NCBI RefSeq assembly: GCF_004359215.1
Contig: NC_090618.1
Coordinates: 445,674 to 477,081, forward strand
Source of the DNA: Bremia lactucae
Taxonomy: Eukaryota > Oomycota > Peronosporomycetes > Peronosporales > Peronosporaceae
Direction of reading: 5' to 3'
Length of the DNA stretch: 31,408 bases
Below, in pieces: positions 28,790-31,408 of the stretch. The position numbers and the translations under genes are program-made. The stretch's first letter is position 1, and every line of letters begins with the position of its first letter. The notes below the pieces were generated by a model. That model searched no databases. It was not told where the DNA came from and saw nothing but the letters and a program-made list of their open reading frames with translations.

Positions 28790-29790
28790 CATCTAACATC
28801 GACATGTTATATGAAGAGGAAAGGAACTTTCACGCCCCGCGTAAAGGCTTCCACGCTCTGTATGAGAGCTTTACTTTACGGACTTGTTTGGAACGCGGTC
28901 GAACGAATAAGTTTGGACGTAGGTAGGCCAGCCGTTAGAGCCATCCTGTTCGCTCTGCAAAGGGACGATCAGTAGGCGGCTAAAGCTGAGTTCATGCTAC
29001 ATGAACTCGACGGGGCGCAAGAAAAAGTAATCTTGCTTTATTAGCGAGGCTCTTAAGAGGCAGAACTATTAAGAGAAAAAGGTGCTCTACATTTGAGCTG
29101 CTAAGACATCAGCGATTTCATGCTACATGCAGGCCGGTCGACCCGAGCCTGATAATTGAGCTTTCCAATTTCAAGGCAAACGAAGGCAACTCCTTGTTAA
29201 AGTGGTTGGTCGAATTAGAATGATGCCATTAAGGCTCGGAAGAAAAATTCGGTATGTCAATTTGACCGGACTTGTTAGATCTTGGGTCTTAGCATAAATC
29301 GTCACGACCCAGCTGTTTCTGAGTCGTACTCAGACTCGGCTCAGACAAACATTTGAGCTGCCACGTGCCACGTGCTGAACTCAGGGCATAAACAAATTTC
29401 CTGAATTCTAAGAAACAAGCATAAGCATGACCTTCACACTTATGCTCAGCACACATGACACCTCTTAAACTGTACCGTGAGTCATCAAATTGATGAACGG
29501 AAACAGGTTACTGTGCTCATCACGGGTATTGTGGAAATTCTGCTAAGTAGCACCTGTTCCGCCTCGAATTAGAGACGCTAGATCAACAGAGGAATTGAAA
29601 GAATTTAGCCTGAAAGAGACTTTCGTCCACTCGAGTTCCTATCGGCCAACCAAACGACACGAAGACGGAGGTCCAGAATCAATGAGCCTATAACATGTTA
29701 AGAGCGAGAAACTCGCTCTTTAATTTACAAGCGATTGCAACGATGCAATAGCTACCGAAAGCCAGGCTACTGCGCCTATGAGTGTAGTTG
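28790..29790 (+). pseudogene. Element C gag
   Basis: It follows B gag from CCATCTAACAT at 28790, with GGTCGAACGAAT near 28895 and the segment ELSNFKANEGNSLLKWLVELE near 29160-29220, which corresponds to the gag entry segment of B. The zinc knuckle near 29735-29780 has lost its second Cys and its His, both now Tyr. Hairpins at 28988-29008 (arms GAGTTCATG, 3-nt loop) and 29700-29720 (arms AAGAGCGAG, 3-nt loop) remain perfect although the coding frame is lost. Confidence 0.6.
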
Positions 29791-31408
29791 CCCCACGCTT
29801 AGTACAAAAAAACACTGAACGTAATTATTGACCTATCGCTAAAATTAGCGGAGGATTTGGATTCGATGCTGTTAGAAAGTTGCAACGGCGAGGCGGACTG
29901 CCAAAAGAAACGGTCCGGTTCGAAAGATTCGGAGCGCCGTACCGATCTAGCAAAGTCAAAAGAATTTGCAGGCATTTTGTCAAAAAATGCTCCCAACAGA
30001 TAGAAATTTTGTGTTTCTGCCCCTGGTAATGAGGTCACATTTATTAGCTTACAAATCGAAATGACAAACAATTTGTCATCTCGTTTTCTACTGAATTTGG
30101 GGCGTCGCCAATATCATTTGAAGCCAACCACTGAAATATCGTAGGCTTAGTTTCATTGATTGCTATATACTTTTTACGAGGATGACAGTGCGCTTGCAAC
30201 ATATGCGTCTGTAAAAGTAAAGAATTTTTTCTTACTATTATAGATGCATCTGCTGCACGCTTTTACACGTTAGAGAGTAAACAGTACAATGGCGATTTAG
30301 TGCACTGGATTTGGAGCCATACATTAATCGGCAGCATCATGCCGTGAAAATGCATGTCTATCGTTTACCAGATATCCGTCTCATAAACGTCTTGAGCGTC
30401 TACAAGCGCTTGGAATGAGAGCTACGAGTGAGGTCGATGGCCTCACGTAAGGTTCAATTGTTAGTGCAACTGCACAAGGCGCCACCACACTGTAGAGTTT
30501 CATCCCGGCAGCAGTTGTACAAACAGAGGCAGTGCCACATGTCGACTAACTCAAATATGTCGAGTGGATCGGGACAAAGCTGCTCGCCGAGAGGGCAATA
30601 TCCAGAAAAGATTGAAACGCCTGTCTATAACAGACATTTTGAAAATTCTAGATCGACTAGAGAGTCGATCGTTAAAGATTTCGTTGTGGTTTCGCAAACA
30701 AACCACGAGAAATTTTGGAAAATAAGTCCCCAAATACTTAAGTTTTGGAGAACCTGACGCATCTAGTTCCCAGGAGCCGGTGGAAGCAAGTCCAATAAAA
30801 AAGCGAAAGTTGAATGTTTTGGTTTATATCGGATCACGTGTAGTGCTTACACACTTGATCTGCGACTCCGCAGATAATTTTGGAGATATTTTCATTGCAA
30901 AACGCTGGAACCTTAACGGTTCATGTGTGATCTGCGTAGTGGCAAAATCAAGCAGATATGCGTAGTTGTCATAAATAACGAGCCCGTGGCTAATATACGG
31001 TCGGCAATGGCATTTCCTGAGAAAGAACGACTTCTTAGCAGCTCATCGGTGGACGAAAGTGTCCTCGATAAGGAGACTCGGATTTAGCGTATTATTAATC
31101 ATCGTGGGTCGTCAAACTAAATCCTTCGTATGAGGATTTGATCGAATAAAAGGAGTATTCGCGAATTCGGTACCATGCGAGTTGCTTGTGGCAAAGGGCA
31201 CTTGACACAAAATCGACATGATACCAGGTTGAAACTGTCTCATGGAGCAGTAGCCATTGCCTTGCGGACAAGCATTTGCGATCGACAAGTTCTTTGCGGA
31301 TCGCTCGGCAGGGGGTTGAGAGAAACAATCTTTTCATGTTATTCTGCGTGCATTAGGCAACCATTAGGTTGTGAATTGTGCATGCATTCATGAAATTGAA
31401 TGCTGCAA
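29791..31408 (+). pseudogene. Element C protease linker and start of reverse transcriptase
   Basis: The block CGTCTTGAGCGTCTACAAGCG at about 30391-30411 and the following bases match the minus strand of B near 20160-20090. Near 31245-31310 a frame reads Q, stop, PLPCGQAFAIDKFFADR, the reverse transcriptase entry segment with its Trp codon changed to a stop. The window ends in VHAF-KLNAA, still in the fingers. The protease motif itself is not recognisable. Confidence 0.55.

Larger units (their letters stand above)
28274..31408 (+). mobile_element. Element C: decayed plus-oriented relative of A and B, right end outside the window
   Basis: A degenerate LTR is followed by a primer-binding-like site, gag, zinc knuckle, protease linker and the beginning of reverse transcriptase, all on the plus strand, each alignable by eye to the minus strand of B. 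It is much more decayed than A or B, with stops throughout. It splits the integrase of element F, which lies in the opposite orientation. Confidence 0.72.

Noticed and set aside
1..31408. tRNA or rRNA genes
   Set aside because: The many hairpins gave several cloverleaf-like impressions, but none had the conserved T-loop and acceptor features of a tRNA, and no rRNA segment was recognised.

Overview
The window looks like a repeat-rich stretch of an oomycete genome, most likely a downy mildew or a Phytophthora relative. Three things suggest this: two secreted Kazal-like protease inhibitors of the kind oomycetes carry, compact intronless housekeeping genes (one with an oomycete-like initiator next to its start codon), and several Ty3/gypsy elements with oomycete-like integrase and chromodomain sequences. 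The organism is an inference; no rRNA or barcode gene is present.

Layout. 1-1450: the 3' end of a plus-oriented LTR element (called G here), with a polypurine tract, an LTR and a broken antisense ORF. 1451-1926: unassigned. 1927-8430: element A, a minus-oriented Ty3/gypsy element with both LTRs and decayed gag and pol. 8431-14275: a gene island with two tandem Kazal-like inhibitors (minus), a cytosolic-type prolyl-tRNA synthetase with an N-terminal editing-like domain (plus) and a mitochondrial medium-chain acyl-CoA dehydrogenase (plus). 14276-14375: a 100-N assembly gap. About 14412-22244: element B, the same family and orientation as A. 22245-25895: element D, an older minus-oriented Ty3/gypsy element cut by B. 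25896-28273: element F, another minus-oriented fragment. 28274 to the window end: element C, a plus-oriented and heavily decayed relative of A and B, inserted in the integrase of F.

The island genes are independent: the inhibitors are probably secreted, the synthetase charges tRNA-Pro, and the dehydrogenase starts mitochondrial beta-oxidation of medium-chain fatty acids. Everything else is a nested pile of retrotransposons, none of them intact.

Two features of the retroelements go beyond ordinary annotation. First, A and B each carry, between the end of pol and the 3' LTR, a conserved ORF on the strand opposite to gag-pol. Its A/B differences favour third codon positions, and G has the same arrangement with a different ORF. 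Second, the sequences of A, B and to a lesser degree G, C and D are packed with short perfect inverted repeats (arms of 9-12 bp, loops mostly of a few bases), inside coding regions as well as LTRs, at a density far above chance and not seen in the neighbouring genes. All observations were made by eye, without alignments or database searches.
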